Assembly: GCA_031216915.1 (NCBI GenBank)
Contig: CM062292.1
Span: 3,096,457-3,160,456, forward strand
Direction of reading: 5' to 3'
Source of the DNA: Pictodentalium vernedei
Taxonomy: Eukaryota; Mollusca; Scaphopoda; Dentaliida; Dentaliidae
Length of the DNA: 64,000 nt
Below, piece by piece: positions 1 through 12,284 of this stretch (its first letter is position 1; every line of letters begins with the position of its first letter). The notes below the pieces were generated by a model, which ran no database searches, was not told the DNA's origin, and saw only the letters and a list, made by a program, of their open reading frames with translations. A program made the position numbers and the translations under genes.

Positions 1-350
1 ATGCCGGGGAGATGATCAATTTGGAACGAGGACGGGGGCTGTGCCTGATCAAGTTTAGTCCGATAAAACATTCCAACTATATCATCAAGATTCGCCATAT
101 TAGTCAGTCTGGACAGTGTTAAAAACATTGTTCCTATATCCCGATAAATTCCGTCTTTTGCTTGGTCAAATAGCCATGACAAAGGGTGCACTCAACACCC
201 AAGGCAAGGTATATGAGAGCGTGCAACATCCATGGTATAAACGCTCGCGGACCATGGGGGTATATGGTTTAAACGAAAGCTTTGCTCGCCTAGACATAAA
301 AATCGAACAAAAAACATGAAAATAGTCACAAATATCATCAGATTTCCGAC
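1..350. other. Stretch with no recognisable feature
   Basis: I see no gene, RNA or repeat here. Short overlapping open frames on both strands (about 116-357) have no recognisable motif and look like chance. Confidence 0.5.
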
Positions 351-490
351 AATTCAATCATAAAAATAAAATAAGAGCAAATAATTCGTCCCCTGAGTTC
401 CAATGTGTTCTATGTGCCTACTGGCACATAGAACACATTGGAACTCAGGGGACGAATTATTTGCTCTTATTTTATTTTTATGATTGAATT
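351..490. repeat. Perfect 68-bp foldback hairpin (family H)
   Basis: Arms 351-418 and 423-490 are perfect reverse complements around a 4-base loop (TACT). The arms include TCGTCCCCTGAGT, also found in the hairpins at 504-600 and, as a variant, at 31131-31272. No target-site duplication is evident, so movement as an element is inferred from recurrence only. Confidence 0.9.
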
Positions 491-503
491 CGATTGCCCA
501 GAT

Positions 504-600
504 ACATTATTTTGTTGACATATCGTCCCCTGAGTATCAATGTGTTCTGGAACATAGAACACATTGATACTCAGGGGACGATATGTCAACAAAATAATGT
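504..600. repeat. Perfect 45-bp foldback hairpin (family H)
   Basis: Arms 504-548 and 556-600 are perfect complements around a 7-base loop. The inner arm shares TCGTCCCCTGAGT and AATGTGTTCT with the hairpin 14 bp upstream, so the two are relatives side by side. Their outer arm sequences differ. Confidence 0.9.
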
Positions 601-1476
601 TTACTCGTTTCCTTAACGACCCAAGGGATGCAACTCTATCTGTTGTCTTCTGCGATTATAAAAACAAAATAATTATCACGAATGTGGTCCAAGTGATTGT
701 GGAGCTGAGAAACGTGTCCACAAATTTTATTTCCACTATGTTTGTATTGTGTCTCAAAACGGGACAAAAACGCCACCGTGATGTAGTTGGGATATTAATT
801 AGTCAGTCGGGACAGAGTTGAAAAATAATGTCTTCTTGGAAATTTATTTGTGAATAAATGGAATATATGTGTAGGAGTCAAAGCGGAAAGTATGATTACT
901 CAGAATATATCGTACACAAAGCTCCGCACACTGGGCCCCAACTGTCCGCCATTTTGTTTGATCGACTGTGCGTGTGTGGTATAAGTATCAACTATAGTCT
1001 CATCATAAAGAACATAATTACAGGAAAGTTCGAATGAATATCTAAGAGTCCAATCCAGACGAAAATGTCTGCATTGAAATAATTATTAGGGGATGTAACT
1101 CCAGCCTTAACCACGCTTCCATGTGTCTCTGTTTGGTTGCTCGTCTTTTATGGCAAGAATGATGTTGTAATGTATGTGGAGGGTAACAGTTTTGTGGAGT
1201 GGTGCGATGCCAAGTCGGCGTTTAAGGGGTGAGAAAAGTGAGGGATCGGTATACATTTGATGTGGAGTATACGGTGATACTAACCCCCCCCCAGTGGTAT
1301 TAGCACACGTAAAAAATGTTAGAAGCGAATACTCGAGGGTTTCTCAATTACAGTGTTTTCCACCAGTGCACATACGGTGATGCCCCTCTTGCCGAGGACA
1401 AGGGAGCAGCGGCCGCCCGCCTCTCTCGCTGCTAGCTTCCGTCACTTCTTCTTTGGTAGTTATCATGTAGCTGACT
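601..1476. other. Non-coding stretch, nothing recognised
   Basis: There is no open frame with recognisable motifs, no RNA gene and no clear repeat. A C-run lies near 1284-1293. Confidence 0.5.
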
Positions 1477-1842
1477 TGTTGTGTGGAATTGTAAAATATT
1501 GATGTTCATTTCTATAAAAAAAAATAGTATTTTAGTGCTCACAATATATTCTTATATTCCCGTGACAATAAATACTGGAATACTCTGTGAGTGAACAAAA
1601 TCATTTCGCCACAAGCACTTATGTAGTTTGAAATTATTTAGACGAACATTGACCGATCATGTTGTGTGGAATTATAAAATATTGATGCTCATTTCTATAA
1701 AGACAGTATTTTAGTGCTCATAATATATTAATATATTCCAGTGACAATAAATACTGAAATATTCTGTGAGTGAACAAAAGCATTTCGCCACGAGCACTTA
1801 TGTATTTTGAAATTACTTAGACGAACATTAACCCGATCAAAG
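1477..1842. repeat. 183-bp direct tandem duplication, two copies
   Basis: Both copies begin TGTTGTGTGGAATT, at 1477 and at 1660, a spacing of 183 bp. They stay alignable at roughly 90 % by eye to ACGAACATT before 1659 and 1842. The sequence is AT-rich and non-coding. Confidence 0.85.
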
Positions 1843-2773
1843 TTAAATTACGTCTGAATTTCCTATCTATACATGTGTAAAATACTAATAAACACTGTGA
1901 TAGGGGTGCCCTGTAATTTTATTTTCGGAAAGACGTTGGGACAATTCCGCGGTGTTCTGTCGTTCGAAAAATGCCTCTGCGTGAACTGCTTGCCTTCTGT
2001 ACTATTTTGCACGAAATATCTACGGGTAAGAATTACTCCTTATGTCTTGGAGAATGTGTTTCGTTTGGGAGAGAAGCTCAACAAGAATAATTATGTCTCA
2101 ACTGTTGCCGTCTACATTTTCTGTTCTGTCATCAATAATTTCAATTTGGAGTATCTCAACTTTGAAGTGATTCCGAGATAATCACCACGTCATTTAACAT
2201 TCTTGCATCAAAATTCAAAGCGAAGTGTCAATTGTCACAGACTGAAACTAGTCGCACTGTCACAATGCCGAAGCTGCGACGATTCGTGCAACGCCAAAAA
2301 TGTTCAATTTGTGACACAAAAACTCGTTGGTGACAAAAAAACTCGTTGGTGACAAGTCCATAAATGAGACAGAAATTATCTGAATAACGTGCACTATTGA
2401 GAGGGTGTAGACATCGTGAAAATACACTTGCATACCAAGTATGATGTCATTCCATCAAGTATTTTATGAGTTATGGTTTTTTTTAAATTCGTTGGTGACA
2501 GACCGACAGAGAGACCGACATTGCCACATATAGAGCTGCTCGTCGCAGCTAAAAACCAAATCACATACAGTGTTTGACTAATGAGATTTATTTGTAAGAT
2601 ATGATATTATTTTCCAGAATTGTCCTTATCAAACTCGGCAATTCGATTGAATCGAAACCTTTCACCGTTTTAGCTGAACGTAGTCAGCAAAAATGGTGTG
2701 ACCAGGCTTAATAAAGTGAGTTGAAGCTGAGTTTTTGTATGATGTGGAATTAAAGATGCCAATAAGTGGTGTT
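1843..2773. other. Non-coding stretch with short direct repeats
   Basis: A 102-codon open frame at 1873-2181 (+) starts with ATG but matches no family I know; codon use gives no support and it may be chance. A 19-bp tandem repeat containing ACTCGTTGGTGACA lies at 2322-2355. Nothing else is seen. Confidence 0.4.
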
Positions 2774-2775
2774 TA

Positions 2776-3088
2776 CAGTAAAAACTAGAGTCTTGTCATG
2801 AAATGCGCACAAATAGTACGTCAATCAGCGCGTTAATCTACGCGTTATGACCATAGTAAGGCTATCAAGTTCTGTACATATGGCCTGTACACAAGCAATG
2901 TTTCAGCCAATGGACCCCCGGGTTACCCGGAGATTCATTGGCAGAAACATTGCCTGTGTTTGCTATGAGTAACCAGGAGAACCAGACGTGCTTTGGATGC
3001 CGTTCGATATGGCAATTACGGGCAATTCCTACGCGCAATTAAGCCTAGATAAGCGCACAGATCGTTATAGGACTTCTAGTTTTAACTG
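2776..3088 (+). mobile_element. MITE family A, copy 1 (TA-flanked foldback, 313 bp)
   Basis: The element is bounded by TA dinucleotides at 2774-2775 and 3089-3090. Its right terminus is the complement of CAGTTAAAACTAGAAG; its left terminus is a variant of the same. The centre (about 2901-2960) is an imperfect hairpin around CCAATGGACCCCCGGGTT. It matches 61840-62153 in the opposite orientation. A TA target duplication with CAGT-type ends fits a non-autonomous Tc1/mariner-like element; that assignment is inferred. Confidence 0.85.
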
Positions 3089-3090
3089 TA

Positions 3091-3952
3091 CATTGGTGAA
3101 GAGAAGGAAGAAATCAGTTGTACAGAAAGTTCAACGCAAACTAAGATTCTGAAGTCGGAGACGGAAATTCGTCTAAGTATGCGAACAGATAGTTTAGCTA
3201 TCTACCCGTCGCGGCTTCCCCAATGGTAAATAGTACAGGTACTAGAAAAAAGAAACAAGAACACAGTCAGAAAACTGTAAAAAATGTGAGAATAATTTTA
3301 TAATTATTTGTTTTGATTCAGAAAATGTTATTACTTGGTTACAAGGTAACTTCATATCAACCTGAGACCTTCGATGACCTTTGGAATCCTGATGGGCAGC
3401 AAAATTGTTCCTGAGTTTGGTCGACACAGTATAAAAAGTATTGCATGGCATGTCATTGACTGTGCTAGAATAGTCGTCCGCGAGAAGAAATAGTTCACTC
3501 CAGAGCGAGGACTCTTCTTCCACGAGGACCGCTATTTTGTAATAGTCAACTCTAATCCGTGTAATATTTATAATATATTGCATTCGGCGATCCAACCCGC
3601 GATTTCTTATTTTTTCATATTTGATTATGCACATTTAATACACGTTTGTCAATACTGACATGCGAAAACGTCATCACAGACACAGGTGATGTCAATAAAT
3701 AAGAAAATGGCGTTTTCGAATAACAAATATTTAGATTTTGAAAAGTAACTTTATATCTGTCTGTTGTTGACATCACGGCAAAGATTCCAAATTTGGGATG
3801 CAAACGTTGCTATTTCTGAGATTATATTCTGGTAGCAGTTTTCTGTTTTGACAGAAATAAATTCAGTAGTGTTATATATGCACATTGATCTCAAAGTAAT
3901 TAGTATCTGTCTTTGTTGTACAGTGGGTCCCACTTAATTGGATATTTCTTTA
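3091..3952. other. Non-coding stretch, unassigned open frame inside
   Basis: A 130-codon minus-strand open frame (3242-3634) shows no motif, signal peptide or domain I recognise. It has no neighbouring gene structure. I treat it as unsupported. The rest is AT-rich and featureless. Confidence 0.4.
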
Positions 3953-3965
3953 CCGAATAACCCAG

Positions 3966-3968
<3 letters not shown>

Positions 3969-4012
<44 letters not shown>

Positions 4013-4396
4013 TTGGTGGTTAAGGACATATACTTATGCACAATGGCAAATCATGACCGTGGCAGTTTTACGGGTGGAGGAAGCCGGAGTACCCGGAGAG
4101 AACCACCGAGCAACGACGAGCAGCTGCCAGCTAACCAGCACCGTAACTCCACACTGCAGCACAGGCAGGGTTAGACTGGTTGAAGACATGCGTACCATCA
4201 ACATGCAGTACGCCTTAGTACACGGCGGCATCGTGCCCCCATGTGGACAATCGGGGTTAAGTGCAATTCCCAAGGACACAACAAGTGAGTCCGAATTGAT
4301 CGCTCAGACGGTCACCCATCCGATGATTAACCGGGCTCGACGTTGCTTAACTTCGGTGATCTGACGTGAACCGGTTACTGCAACGCCCCCGCGACC
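3969..4396 (-). mobile_element. 5S rRNA-headed SINE (SINE3 type)
   Basis: Read on the minus strand, 4367-4301 closely resembles the 5S rRNA internal promoter region: AGTTAAGCA in the box A position, then GGATGGGTGACCG in the box C position. After the head comes a body (about 4290-4155) shared with the tRNA-headed SINEs at 45681 and 50803, including TGTCCTTGG and CATGGGGGCACG-like blocks. The tail is (AAAT)n, the microsatellite at 3966-4014. Flanks CCGAATAACCCAGTTA (3953-3968) and CCGAATAACCCAATTA (4397-4412) form a 16-bp target duplication with one mismatch. This is a retroposon, not a functional 5S gene. Confidence 0.88.
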
Positions 4397-4507
4397 CCGA
4401 ATAACCCAATTAGTTGATTATATCAAACTTCAGTGATCTGACGAGAACCGGTTACCGCAACGCCACCGCGCACCCGAATAACCCAGTTAGTTGATTATAA
4501 CAAACAC
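4351..4507. repeat. 77-bp tandem duplication of SINE 5' end plus flank
   Basis: The unit beginning CTTC at 4351 recurs at 4428. It contains the 5' edge of the SINE head and the flanking target sequence CGAATAACCCA. The second unit therefore carries only the head edge, not a second SINE. Confidence 0.75.
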
Positions 4508-4655
4508 AAAACCATTTAGCATACCTTCGATATAAATCGGAGCTGTTAATTGCGAATACGTTATAGTCTAAAGTCTTGTTAATTGAATAAGAAATCTTCT
4601 AATGTGTCGGACAATTGCCTTGAGAATTACCCACTTCCCATTGTTTGCACACCTA

Positions 4656-4890
4656 CAGTACGTGGAGAGTGGATTGTAACTAAATCACCCGCGAAGTGGA
4701 GTCATCACCCAAACTACAACCTTCAAAATTTGTCCACATCCACAAAAAAGACAAGCAATGTTTCAACAAATGGACCTCCGGGTTTAACCCGGAGGTCCAT
4801 TGGCTGAAACTTTGCTGGTGCTGGTTATGCCTTGCAACAAATTTGCAATTATTCCTCGGGTGGAATCTCCACTCTGTGGGTGATTTAGTT
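4656..4890 (+). mobile_element. MITE family B, copy 1, right end missing
   Basis: It starts CAGTACGTGGAGAG after a TA (4654-4655) and aligns with the complete copy at 59124-59381. The central hairpin (about 4751-4818) is built on ATGGACCTCCGGGTT and its complement. The alignment stops in GATTTAGTTA near 4891, where satellite 1 starts. The terminal part of the right inverted repeat (complement of CAGTACGTGGAGAG) is absent. Confidence 0.85.
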
Positions 4891-7800
4891 ATATGTTATT
4901 ATTATTGACATGTGTGTTGTATATGTGATAATTATTGACATTTCTGTGTGTTGTATATGTTATTATTATTGACATTTCCGGGTGTTGTATATGGTATTAT
5001 TATTGACATTTCAGTGTGTTGTATATGTTATTATTATTGACATTTCTGTGTGCTGTATATGTTATTATTTTTGACATTTCTGTGTGTTGTATATGTTATT
5101 ATTATTGACATTTCTGTGTGTTGTATATGTTATTATTTTTGACATTTATGTGTGTTGTATATGTTATTATTATTGACATTTATGTGTGTTGTATATGTTA
5201 TTATTATTGACATTTCTGTGTGTTGTATATGTTATTATTATTGACATTTCTCTGTGTTGTGCATATAATTATTATTGACATCCCTGTGTGTTGTATAAGT
5301 GATAATTATTGACATTTCTGTGTGTTGTATATGTTATTATTATTGACATTTATTCTCTGTGTTGTATATGTTATTATTATTGACATTTCTGTGTGTTGTA
5401 CATGTTATTATTATTGACATGTTTGTGCGTTGTATATGTTATTATTATTGACATTTCTGTGTGTTGTATATGTTATTATTATTGACATTTCTGTGTGTTG
5501 TATATGTTATTATTTTTGACATTTATGTGTGTTGTATATGTTATTATTCTTGACATTTCTGTGTGTTGTATATGTAATTATTATTGACATTTCTCTGTGT
5601 TGTATATGTTATTATTATTGACATTTCTGTGTGTTGTATATGTTATTACTGTTGACATTTCTGTGTGTTGTATATGTTATTATTATTGACAGTTCTGTGT
5701 GTTGTATATGTTATTATTATTGACATTTCTGTGTGTTGTGTATATAATTATTATTGACATTTCTGTGTGTTGTATATGTTATTATTATTGACAGTTCTGT
5801 GTGTTGTATATGTTATTATTATTGACATTTCTGTGTGTTGTATATGTTATTATTATTGACATTTCTGTGTGTTGTAAATGTTATTATTATTGACATTTCT
5901 GTGTGTTGTATATGTTATTATTATTGACATTTCTGTGTGTTGTAAATGTTATTATTATTGACATTTCTGTGTGTTGTATATGTTATTATTATTGACATTT
6001 CTGTGTGTTGTATATGTTATTATTATTGACATTTCTGTGTGTTGTATATGTTATTACTGTTGACATTTCTGTGTGTTGTATATGTTATTATTATTGACAG
6101 GTCTGTGTGTTGTATATGTTATTATTATTGACATTTCTGTGTGTTGTATATGTTATTATTATTGACATTTCTGTGTGTTGTATATGTTATTATTATTGAC
6201 ATTTCTGTGTGTTGTATATGTTATTATTATTGACATTTCTGTGTGTTGTATATGTTATTATTATTGACATTTCTGTGTGTTGTATATGTTATTATCATTG
6301 ACATTTCTGTGTGTTGTATATGTTATTAATATTGACATTTCTGTGTGTTGTATATGTTATTATTATTGAAATTTCTGTGTGTTGTATATGTGATAATTAT
6401 TGACATTTCTGTGTGTTGTATATGTTATTATTATTGACATTTCAGTGTGTTGTATATATAATTATTATTGACATTTTATCTGTTGTATATGTGATAATTA
6501 TTGACATGTATGTGTGTTGTATATGTTATTATTACAGACATTTCTGTGTGTTGTATATGTTATTAATATTGACATTTCTGTGTGTTGTATATGTTATTAC
6601 TATTGACATTTCAGTGTGTTGTATATGTTATTATTATTGACATTTCAGTGTGTTGTATATATAATTATTATTGACGTTTCTGTGTGTTGTATATGTGATA
6701 ATTATTGACATTTCTGTGTGTTGGATATGTTATTATTATTGATATTTCTGTGTGTTGTATTTGTTACTATTTTTGACAGTTCTTTGCGTTGTATATGTTA
6801 TTATTATTGACATTTCTGTGTGTTGTATATGTTATTATTATTGACATTTTATGGGTTGTATATGTTTTTATTATTGACGTTTCTATGTGTTGTATATGTT
6901 ATTATTATTGACATTTCTGTGTGCTGTATATGTTATTATTTTTGACATTTCTGTGTGTTGTATATGTTATTATTATTGACATTTCTGTGTGTTGTATATG
7001 TTATTATTTTTGACATTTATGTGTGTTGTATATGTTATTATTATTGACATTTATGTGTGTTGTATATGTTATTATTATTGACATTTCTGTGTGTTGTATA
7101 TGTTATTATTATTGACATTTCTCTGTGTTGTGCATATAATTATTATTGACATCCCTGTGTGTTGTATAAGTGATAATTATTGACATTTCTGTGTGTTGTA
7201 TATGTTATTATTATTGACATTTATTCTCTGTGTTGTATATGTTATTATTATTGACATTTCTGTGTGTTGTACATGTTATTATTATTGACATGTTTGTGCG
7301 TTGTATATGTTATTATTATTGACATTTCTGTGTGTTGTATATGTTATTATTATTGACATTTCTGTGTGTTGTATATGTTATTATTTTTGACATTTATGTG
7401 TGTTGTATATGTTATTATTCTTGACATTTCTGTGTGTTGTATATGTAATTATTATTGACATTTCTCTGTGTTGTATATGTTATTATTATTGACATTTCTG
7501 TGTGTTGTATATGTTATTACTGTTGACATTTCTGTGTGTTGTATATGTTATTATTATTGACAGTTCTGTGTGTTGTATATGTTATTATTATTGACATTTC
7601 TGTGTGTTGTGTATATAATTATTATTGACATTTCTGTGTGTTGTATATGTTATTATTATTGACAGTTCTGTGTGTTGTATATGTTATTATTATTGACATT
7701 TCTGTGTGTTGTATATGTTATTATTATTGACATTTCTGTGTGTTGTAAATGTTATTATTATTGACATTTCTGTGTGTTGTATATGTTATTATTATTGACA

Positions 7801-10072
7801 TTTCTGTGTGTTGTAAATGTTATTATTATTGACATTTCTGTGTGTTGTATATGTTATTATTATTGACATTTCTGTGTGTTGTATATGTTATTATTATTGA
7901 CATTTCTGTGTGTTGTATATGTTATTACTGTTGACATTTCTGTGTGTTGTATATGTTATTATTATTGACAGGTCTGTGTGTTGTATATGTTATTATTATT
8001 GACATTTCTGTGTGTTGTATATGTTATTATTATTGACATTTCTGTGTGTTGTATATGTTATTATTATTGACATTTCTGTGTGTTGTATATGTTATTATTA
8101 TTGACATTTCTGTGTGTTGTATATGTTATTATTATTGACATTTCTGTGTGTTGTATATGTTATTATCATTGACATTTCTGTGTGTTGTATATGTTATTAA
8201 TATTGACATTTCTGTGTGTTGTATATGTTATTATTATTGAAATTTCTGTGTGTTGTATATGTGATAATTATTGACATTTCTGTGTGTTGTATATGTTATT
8301 ATTATTGACATTTCAGTGTGTTGTATATATAATTATTATTGACATTTTATCTGTTGTATATGTGATAATTATTGACATGTATGTGTGTTGTATATGTTAT
8401 TATTACAGACATTTCTGTGTGTTGTATATGTTATTAATATTGACATTTCTGTGTGTTGTATATGTTATTACTATTGACATTTCAGTGTGTTGTATATGTT
8501 ATTATTATTGACATTTCAGTGTGTTGTATATATAATTATTATTGACGTTTCTGTGTGTTGTATATGTGATAATTATTGACATTTCTGTGTGTTGGATATG
8601 TTATTATTATTGATATTTCTGTGTGTTGTATTTGTTACTATTTTTGACAGTTCTTTGCGTTGTATATGTTATTATTATTGACATTTCTGTGTGTTGTATA
8701 TGTTATTATTATTGACATTTTATGGGTTGTATATGTTTTTATTATTGACGTTTCTATGTGTTGTATATGTTACTATTATGTACAGTTTTGTGTGTTGTAT
8801 ATGTTATTATTCTTGACATTTCTGTGTGTTGTATATGTTATTATTATTGAAATTTTATGTCTTGTATATGTGATAATTATTGGCATTTCTGTGTGTTGTA
8901 TATGCTATTATTATTGAAATTTTATGTCTTGTATATGTGATAATTATTGGCATTTCTGTGTGTTGTATATGTTATTATTATTGAAATTTTATGTCTTGTA
9001 TATGTGATAATTATTGGCATTTCTGTGTGTTGTATATGCTATTATTATTGACATTTTATGTGTTGTATATGCTATTATTATTGACATTTCTGTGTGTTGT
9101 ATCTGTGATAATTATTGGCATTTCTGTGTGTTGTATATGTTATTATTATTGATATTTCTCTGTGTTGTATATGTTATTATTATGAACATTTTATGTGTTG
9201 TATATGTGATAATTATTGACATGTTTGTGTGTTGTATATATTATTATTATTGACATTTCTGTGTGTTGTATATGTTGTTATTATTGTTGACATTTTATGT
9301 GTTGTATATGTGACAATCATTGACATATCTGTGTGTTGTATATGTGATAATCATTGACATATCTGTGTGTTGTATATGTTATTATTACTGACATTTCTGT
9401 GTATTGTATATGTGATAATTATTGACATTTATGTGTGTTGTATATGTTATTATTATTGACATTTATGTGTGTTGTATATGTTATTATTATTGACATTTCT
9501 GTGTGATGTATATGTTATTATTATTGACATTTCTGTGTGTTGTGCATATAATTATTATTGACATTTCTGTGTTGTATATGTGATAATTATTGACATTTAT
9601 GTGTGTAGTATATGTTATTATTATTGACATTTATTCTCTGTGTTGTATATGTTATTATTATTGACATTTCTGTGTGTTGTATATGTTATTATTATTGACA
9701 TTTCTGTGTTTGTATATGTTATTATTATTGACATTTCTGTGTGTTGTATGTGTTATTATTATTGACATTTATTCTCTGTGTTGTATATGTTATTATTATT
9801 GACATTTCTGTGTGTTGTATATGTTATTATTATTGACATTTCTGTGTTTGTATATGTTATTATTATTGACATTTCTGTGTGTTGTATGTGTTATTATTAT
9901 TGACATTTCTGTGTGTTGTATATGTTATTATTTTTGACATTTATGTTTGCTGTATATGTTATTATTATTGACATTTCTGAGTGTTGTATATGTTATTAAT
10001 ATAATCCCGACATTTGTGTGTGTTGTATATATTATTATTATTGACATTTCTGTGTGTTCTATGTGCTATTTT
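4891..10072. repeat. Satellite 1: 34-bp tandem array, about 150 units
   Basis: The consensus unit reads TTCTGTGTGTTGTATATG followed by TTATTATTATTGACAT. The period is 34 bp over 5.2 kb, with variant units (TGATAATTATTGACA, TGCATATAATTATT, deletions) more frequent after 8.7 kb. Open frames of 75-85 codons that repeat Val-Cys-Cys-Ile-Cys-Tyr are translations of the repeat, not genes. A direct duplication of 1,871 bp lies inside the array. Confidence 0.95.
5019..8770. repeat. 1,871-bp direct duplication inside satellite 1
   Basis: The segment about 5019-6899 recurs at about 6890-8770 with every rare variant unit in the same order. Examples are TGCTGTATATG at 5051/6922, the ATTCTCTGTG units near 5350/7221 and the TTTGTGCGTTG units near 5426/7297. 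I saw no difference in the parts I compared. The two copies are adjacent. Confidence 0.85.
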
Positions 10073-10084
10073 TATGCCTTCCGG

Positions 10085-12035
10085 TTAGATTAATAAGTGG
10101 GCGATTATGTCTAGTAACCTACTACTGAGGAATACACCAACAACTTGTTAGATTAATTAGTGGGCGATTATGTCTAGTAACCTACTACTGAGGAATACAC
10201 CAAAAACTTGTTAGATTAATTAGTGGACGATTATGTCTAGTAACCTACTACTGAGGAATACACCAACAACTTGTTAGATTAATTAGTGGACGATTATGTC
10301 TAGTAACCTACTACTGAGGAATACACCAACAACTTGTTAGATTAATTACTGGACGATTATGTCTAGTAACCTACTACTGAGGAATACACCAACAACTTGT
10401 TAGATTAATTAGTGGACGATTATGTCTAGTAACCTACTACTGAGGAATACACCAACAACTTGTTAGATTAATAAGTGGACGATTATGTCTAGTAACCTAC
10501 TACTGAGGAATACACCAACAACTTGTTAGATTAATAAGTGGACGATTATGTCTAGTAACCTACTACTGAGGAATACACCAACAACTTGTTAGATTAATAA
10601 GTGGACGATTATGTCTAGTAACCTACTACTGAGGAATACACCAACAACTTGTTAGATTAATAAGTGGACGATTATGTCTAGTAACCTACTACTGAGGAAT
10701 ACACCAACAACTTGTTAGATTAATAAGTGGACGATTATGTCTAGTAACCTACTACTGAGGAATACACCAACAACTTGTTAGATTAATAAGTGGACGATTA
10801 TGTCTAGTAACCTACTACTGAGGAATACACCAACAACTTGTTAGATTAATTAGTGGGCGATTATGTCTAGTAACCTACTACTGAGGAATACACCAACAAC
10901 TTGTTAGGTTAATTAGTGGACGATTATGTCTAGTAACCTACTACTGAGGAATACACCAACAACTTGTTAGATTAATAAGTGGGCGATTATGTCTAGTAAC
11001 CTACTACTGATGAATACACCAACAACTTGTTAGATTAATTAGTGGACGATTATGTCTAGTAACCTACTACTGAGGAATACACCAACAACTTGTTAGATTA
11101 ATAAGTGGGCGATTATGTCTAGTAACCTACTACTGAGGAATACACCAACAACTTGTTAGATTAATTAGTGGGCGATTATGTCTAGTAACCTACTACTGAG
11201 GAATACACCAACAACTTGTTAGATTAATTAGTGGGCGATTATGTCTAGTAACCTACTACTGAGGAATACACCAACAACTTGTTAGATTAATTAGTGGACG
11301 ATTATGTCTAGTAACCTACTACTGAGGAATACACCAACAACTTGTTAGATTAATTAGTGGGCGATTATGTCTAGTAACCTACTACTGAGGAATACACCAA
11401 CAACTTGTTAGATTAATTAGTGGGCGATTATGTCTAGTAACCTACTACTGAGGAATACACCAACAACTTGTTAGATTAATTAGTGGACGATTATGTCTAG
11501 TAACCTACTACTGAGGAATACACCAACAACTTGTTAGATTAATAAGTGGGCGATTATGTCTAGTAACCTACTACTGAGGAATACACCAACAACTTGTTAG
11601 ATTAATTAGTGGACGATTATGTCTAGTAACCTACTACTGAGGAATACACCAACAACTTGTTAGATTAATTAGTGGACGATTATGTCTAGTAACCTACTAC
11701 TGAGGAATACACCAACAACTTGTTAGATTAATAAGTGGACGATTATGTCTAGTAACCTACTACTGAGGAATACACCAACAACTTGTTAGATTAATTAGTG
11801 GACGATTATGTCTAGTAACCTACTACTGAGGAATACACCAACAACTTGTTAGATTAATTAGTGGACGATTATGTCTAGTAACCTACTACTGAGGAATACA
11901 CCAACAACTTGTTAGATTAATAAGTGGACGATTATGTCTAGTAACCTACTACTGAGGAATACACCAACAACTTGTTAGATTAATTAGTGGGCGATTATGT
12001 CTAGTAACCTACTACTGAGGAATACACCAACAACT
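10085..12035. repeat. Satellite 2: 63-bp tandem array, about 31 units
   Basis: Units start TTAGATTAAT and contain CTAGTAACCTACTACTGAGG and ACACCAACAACTTG. The period is 63 bp (10085, 10148 and so on) and conservation is very high. Variation is almost confined to two sites, GTGGGCGA/GTGGACGA and TTAATTAGT/TTAATAAGT. The array begins about 12 bp after satellite 1 ends and is unrelated to it. Confidence 0.95.
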
Positions 12036-12047
12036 TTGACCACCATA

Positions 12048-12284
12048 TTAACTCATTGAACCCTGGTGGTATATTCTATGTCAGTTCAATGGAAACAATT
12101 GGGAGGGTCCATATTCATTATTTGGGGGTAGGCCAATTAATATTTTCGACGTGCACGTTTAAAATATTGACTGGTCTCCCGAACGTATTCAATTACTAGC
12201 CATCCTACTTCCGGAATTTATAACATATTCTCTTGCTGGCCAGAAAAAAACGGTATATCGGTTTTAAAGGGTTCGAAGGTTTAA
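12048..12284 (+). mobile_element. MITE family C, copy 1
   Basis: The ends are TTAACTCATTGAACCC and GGGTTCGAAGGTTTAA, imperfect inverted repeats. The middle holds a hairpin around CCAATTAATATTTTCGACGTG. It aligns over most of its length with the reverse complement of 32744-32952; a third fragment lies at 63811-63865. It starts about a dozen bases after satellite 2. Confidence 0.7.

Noticed and set aside
1873..2181. 102-codon plus-strand frame
   Set aside because: No motif or signal; left as unassigned rather than called a gene.
3242..3634. 130-codon minus-strand frame
   Set aside because: No recognisable motif, no support from neighbours; length possible by chance.
4301..4367. Possible 5S rRNA gene
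   Set aside because: Only the internal promoter part is similar, with changes, and it continues into a SINE body with tail and target duplication.
6413..9253. Several 75-85 codon open frames rich in Val-Cys-Cys-Ile-Cys-Tyr
   Set aside because: They lie wholly in the 34-bp satellite, and two are identical because of the 1,871-bp duplication.
4891..10072. TTGACA-like boxes resembling bacterial -35 elements
   Set aside because: They are part of the satellite unit in a eukaryotic context; repetition gives no promoter evidence.
10085..12035. Regular repeat-like spacing suggesting a CRISPR array
   Set aside because: There are no unique spacers; the whole 63-bp unit is conserved, so it is a satellite.
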